A DNA stretch of 6,827 nucleotides, from the NCBI GenBank assembly GCA_003545435.1, contig DPYI01000003.1, positions 26,378-33,204 of the forward strand. The letters are read 5' to 3'. Below are positions 5,074 to 6,827 of the stretch, in pieces; position 1 is the stretch's first letter; the number at the start of each line of letters is the position of its first letter. Position numbers and translations under genes: made by a program. A model generated the notes under the pieces. It was not told where the DNA came from. It was given only the letters and a program-made list of their open reading frames with translations, and did not search any database. The stretch comes from Patescibacteria group bacterium (GTDB lineage Bacteria; Patescibacteriota; Microgenomatia; UBA10105; UBA927).

Positions 5074-5703
5074 ATGACAAAGAAAAAGAAGCTTATTATT
5101 GCCGGAATTATTTTTGGCTTATTCATTGTGATCGGTATTCTTTTTTCCAACCGGCAGCGTCTTTTTCCTCCAAAAAATGTGCAAAAGACAACAGACCTCA
5201 GCCTCACCCCGACACCGAAAGAAGAATTAATTGCATGGGATGATCCTGCCGGATTTTCATTCCAGTATCCAAAAGGATTAACAGTGGACAAGCACGATGA
5301 GGATCAGGAGAATTATGCTCATGTGGAACTGACACATACCGATCACAAAGGAAGCGTTATTATCTGGGCAAAAGATACGACAGCTACCACAATTAGTCAG
5401 TGGCTCAAAAACGAAAAGAGCCTGAAAGATGCAGCAAGCGTTGATACGACACTCGGGGGGAATGTTGCAAAGAAAGTGATGGTCAAAGAGCCAAAGAAAA
5501 AACAAATTACTGCAACATTAGATGAAGATATAGTAGTAATGGTCGAAACAGACCTTGAGGACCAAGAATTCTGGCAGAGCGTCAATGATACGATCGTCAA
5601 AAGTTTTTCCTTCAGCATCTCTTCAAAAGATGAGACAGCCGGTACCGCATCTTCCGGTGAAGCACCTCCTGCCCAAGCTGACGAAGAAGAAAGCGTGGAG
5701 TAA
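5074..5703 (+). CDS. Membrane-anchored extracytoplasmic protein, function unknown
   Basis: A 209-aa protein with a Lys-rich N-terminus (TKKKK), one transmembrane helix at about 7-25, a short linker with TPTP (45-48), a globular domain at about 53-182, and a disordered acidic tail (SSGEAPPAQADEEESVE). The positive-inside rule puts the domain outside the cell. Its opening WDDPAGFSFQYPKGLTV and closing WQSVNDTIVKSFSFSI resemble the edges of PsbP/Mog1-like domains in small anchored bacterial proteins. I would not name it beyond that. The architecture (short cytoplasmic end, helix, Thr-Pro linker, outer domain) parallels the serpin. The ATG at 5074 gives the natural Lys-rich anchor start and has an extended -10 just before it. 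It is transcribed divergently from the 143-aa secreted protein, and no partner gene is evident. Confidence 0.85.
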   Translation: MTKKKKLIIAGIIFGLFIVIGILFSNRQRLFPPKNVQKTTDLSLTPTPKEELIAWDDPAGFSFQYPKGLTVDKHDEDQENYAHVELTHTDHKGSVIIWAKDTTATTISQWLKNEKSLKDAASVDTTLGGNVAKKVMVKEPKKKQITATLDEDIVVMVETDLEDQEFWQSVNDTIVKSFSFSISSKDETAGTASSGEAPPAQADEEESVE

Positions 5704-5772
5704 AAAAATTGTTACATTATTACATTGTTTATGGTGGCTAGCTGGACTTACGCAATGCCTTGTTGATTACCT

Positions 5773-5865
5773 TGTCATTGCGAGCCATTCTTATGGCGAA
5801 GCAATCCCTATAATACTAAAGATTGCCGCGTCTCCCGACGTCACGTCGGGATCCTCGCAATGACA
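5773..5865. mobile_element. 93-bp palindromic repeat with several stems (REP/MITE-like)
   Basis: Outer arms TGTCATTGCGAG (5773-5784) and CTCGCAATGACA (5854-5865) are perfect 12-bp inverted repeats. Inside are CCAT-TCTT-ATGG (5785-5796), GCAATC paired with GATTGC (5801-5806, 5821-5826) and the 8-bp hairpin TCCCGACG-TCA-CGTCGGGA (5833-5851). This branched fold and the CATTGCGAG...GAAGCAATC wording match a dispersed intergenic palindrome that I recall from several bacterial phyla. It has no coding capacity, so any movement would need a transposase supplied from elsewhere. Confidence 0.75.
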
Positions 5866-5911
5866 CGCAACGAAGTTTCGAGATGACTTCTCGTTGAAAA
5901 GAGAACTATAC

Positions 5912-5949
5912 ATACCCATAAATACCCATTGACAGGATGCGATACCCAT
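5912..5949 (+). promoter_or_regulatory. Three helically phased ATACCCAT boxes, probable operator
   Basis: Identical octamers at 5912-5919, 5922-5929 and 5942-5949 have starts 10 and 20 bp apart, so all face the same side of the helix. Box 2 touches the -35 element and box 3 fills the spacer before the -10. Box 3 also forms a dyad, ATACC-CAT-GGTAT (5942-5954). A bound protein would cover the promoter. The adjacent HTH gene product is the obvious candidate regulator. Confidence 0.7.
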
Positions 5950-5957
5950 GGTATAAA
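5929..5957 (+). promoter_or_regulatory. Near-consensus promoter of the HTH-glycosyltransferase unit
   Basis: Perfect -35 TTGACA (5929-5934), a spacer of exactly 17 nt, and -10 TATAAA (5952-5957, 5 of 6). Transcription should start at about 5962-5964, leaving a leader of about 91 nt before the ATG at 6055. It is the best promoter in the window. Confidence 0.8.
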
Positions 5958-5977
5958 TACAACTCTTATTATAGGAC

Positions 5978-6042
5978 TTACCGGGTAAAATCGGTAAAAA
6001 AGACCACCTGCTGCCCAAAAGTACTGGTGGTCACGTTTTTTT
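5978..6042 (+). terminator. Leader hairpins ending in an intrinsic terminator (attenuator candidate)
   Basis: The first hairpin is TTACCG (5978-5983) with CGGTAA (5992-5997). The second has stem GACCACC (6002-6008) and GGTGGTC (6026-6032), loop 17 nt, then ACG and seven T (6036-6042). The A-tract at 5996-6001 makes it terminator-like on the minus strand too. It ends one base before the Shine-Dalgarno-like AAAGG (6043-6047) of the HTH gene and about 40 nt after the predicted transcription start. Transcription would therefore stop at about 80 nt unless read through. An independent small RNA is the alternative. Confidence 0.7.
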
Positions 6043-6054
6043 AAAGGTCATGCC

Positions 6055-6246
6055 ATGAATATCGACAGTAATCTTATAACAGTAAAAGAAACAGCCGGTT
6101 ACCTCAAACTCAATCCTCTCACGGTCTATGACTATATCCATAGCGGAAAACTGCGTGCTGTCAAATTCGGACGGTATTACCGGATAGACAAAATTGATCT
6201 TGACCATTTTATCAACAAACATAAAACCTGCCTCAAAATTCCATGA
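6055..6246 (+). CDS. Excisionase-like helix-turn-helix DNA-binding protein (MerR-type/HTH_17)
   Basis: A 63-aa protein that is almost entirely one winged HTH domain of the excisionase/MerR class. ITVKETAGYLKLN (8-20) is the first helix and turn, PLTVYDYIHSGKLRAVKFG (21-39) holds the recognition helix, and the wing is GRYYRIDKIDLDHFI (39-53). Such proteins bind short DNA repeats, as recombination-directionality factors or as transcription regulators. No integrase or att site is visible here. Gene order (phased repeats, promoter, leader terminator, then this gene overlapping a glycosyltransferase) favours a regulator, perhaps of its own promoter. The ATG at 6055 follows AAAGG at 6043-6047 with 7-nt spacing. 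The stop TGA overlaps the next ATG (ATGA), implying translational coupling. Confidence 0.9.
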   Translation: MNIDSNLITVKETAGYLKLNPLTVYDYIHSGKLRAVKFGRYYRIDKIDLDHFINKHKTCLKIP

Positions 6247-6827
6247 AACCTGACGGACTCTCCATTATCATTCCTACGTATAACGAAGCTTCAAACATAG
6301 ACGCTCTCCTTACGCGTATCAGAGAGGTCATGAAAAAGAATCCTATAGCCTACGAGATCATCATTATTGATGATCATTCGAAAGACCGGATAGAGGATCA
6401 CATAAAACAGTTCGATAAAACCACACCTCTTCGATTTTTCCTCAAAAATGGGAAAAAGGGGAAAGGGTATTCCATTATGGAAGGATACCAGCGCACATCC
6501 TACGAGTACATCGCAATGCTTGATGCGGATCTTCAGTATCCTCCGGAAATTATTCCTGAGTTGTATACACAAGCACAAACATACGGTTTTGCCGTCGCAA
6601 ACCGGAAAACGTACCAAAGCTCTTTTTTCCGGAAAATCGCATCAAGACTGAATGCTTTTGTCTTCGGCCGGATCCTTTTAAAGCTCAAATCCGATGTCCA
6701 GTCGGGACTCAAAATTTTCAGACGGGAAGTTTTTGAACACCTCAATCCCCGGCTGGTGTCTTCATGGGGTATTGATATTCCGCTTATTTTCACAGCCCGT
6801 GAACTGGGACTAAGCGAGGGGAGAGTG
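6243..6827 (+). CDS. Glycosyltransferase family 2 (polyprenyl/dolichol-phosphate sugar transferase-like), 3' end cut off
   Basis: First 195 residues of a GT-A fold glycosyltransferase; the frame stays open to the last base. Landmarks are the nucleotide-sugar binding start LSIIIPTYNEASNI (6-19), IIIDDHSKD (40-48), GKGYSIMEGYQ (73-83), the metal-binding DAD in LDADLQYPPE (93-102), and SDVQSGLKIFRREVFEHL (150-167), followed by WGIDIPLIFTARELG (175-189). Family 2 members of this subtype move a sugar from a nucleotide sugar to a lipid carrier phosphate or a growing glycan at the membrane. Whether a C-terminal membrane domain follows is outside the window. The ATG at 6243 overlaps the HTH stop by 4 bp and has no separate Shine-Dalgarno, so it is read as the second gene of that operon. 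Donor and acceptor cannot be told from sequence. Confidence 0.93.
   Translation, partial: MKPDGLSIIIPTYNEASNIDALLTRIREVMKKNPIAYEIIIIDDHSKDRIEDHIKQFDKTTPLRFFLKNGKKGKGYSIMEGYQRTSYEYIAMLDADLQYPPEIIPELYTQAQTYGFAVANRKTYQSSFFRKIASRLNAFVFGRILLKLKSDVQSGLKIFRREVFEHLNPRLVSSWGIDIPLIFTARELGLSEGRV

Larger units (their letters stand above)
5704..6054. other. 351-bp gene-free region between the 209-aa gene and the HTH gene
   Basis: No credible coding frame is seen on either strand. In order it holds an A/T-rich stretch with the direct repeat TTACATTA/TTACATTG just after the stop (around 5713-5728), a 93-bp multi-stem palindromic repeat (5773-5865), a small hairpin CGAGA-TGACT-TCTCG (5879-5893), three phased ATACCCAT boxes over a promoter (5912-5957), and a leader with two hairpins, the second terminator-like (5978-6042). 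Confidence 0.8.

Noticed and set aside
5555..5863. Plus-strand open frame overlapping the 209-aa gene and running into the 93-bp repeat
   Set aside because: Out-of-frame shadow of the 209-aa gene, extended by non-coding repeat sequence; no recognisable protein features.
5912..5949. CRISPR array or replication iterons
   Set aside because: Repeats are only 8 nt with 2- and 12-nt gaps, and no cas or rep gene is present; their overlap with -35 and -10 points to an operator.
6291..6617. Minus-strand open frame of 108 codons opposite the glycosyltransferase
   Set aside because: It lies antisense to strongly supported GT2 motifs and has no recognisable motif or ribosome site.

Overview
The window looks like chromosomal DNA of a bacterium from the Candidate Phyla Radiation (Patescibacteria), most plausibly a Microgenomates-type lineage. 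This placement rests on gene style, not on a marker gene. The signs are small secreted or single-helix-anchored proteins with Thr-Pro linkers, a serpin fused to a short N-terminal helical domain typical of this group, a four-helix-bundle (23S rRNA IVS-type) gene, and many palindromic repeats between genes. Several genes stop at TGA and no reading frame needs TGA as a sense codon. That fits code 11 and argues against the Gracilibacteria/SR1 code.

Layout. Positions 1-1276 (+) hold the end of a zinc/manganese ABC importer operon: an ATPase cut by the window edge, then its permease. Converging on it is a membrane-anchored serpin (1293-2795, -) with its own strong promoter. A minus-strand block follows. 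In transcription order it is a secreted small cysteine-containing protein (4941-4510), a one-cluster ferredoxin (4397-4200), a four-helix-bundle protein (4160-3795) and undecaprenyl-diphosphatase UppP (3727-2954). From a divergent promoter region, a membrane-anchored lipid- or wall-side protein of unknown function reads plus (5074-5703). After a 351-bp gene-free stretch comes a two-gene unit of an excisionase-like HTH protein (6055-6246) and a GT2 glycosyltransferase (6243 to the window end). These two genes overlap by 4 bp.

Most of the identifiable functions are at the envelope: metal import, lipid-carrier recycling (UppP), polyprenyl/dolichol-phosphate-type glycosyl transfer (GT2), and displayed or secreted proteins (serpin, the 143-aa and 209-aa proteins).

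The least ordinary signals lie between genes. (a) Three ATACCCAT boxes at 10- and 20-bp phasing sit over a near-consensus promoter, followed by a terminator hairpin that ends just before the Shine-Dalgarno of the HTH gene; this looks like an operator plus attenuator. (b) The four-helix-bundle gene sits between 32-nt inverted arms built of four NNNCGAA heptamers each. (c) A 16-nt GC-rich palindrome occurs twice, once inside the serpin coding sequence. (d) A 93-bp multi-stem palindromic repeat resembles a dispersed repeat family. (e) At least three genes have a -10 box 7-8 nt before the ATG, which implies leaderless mRNAs.
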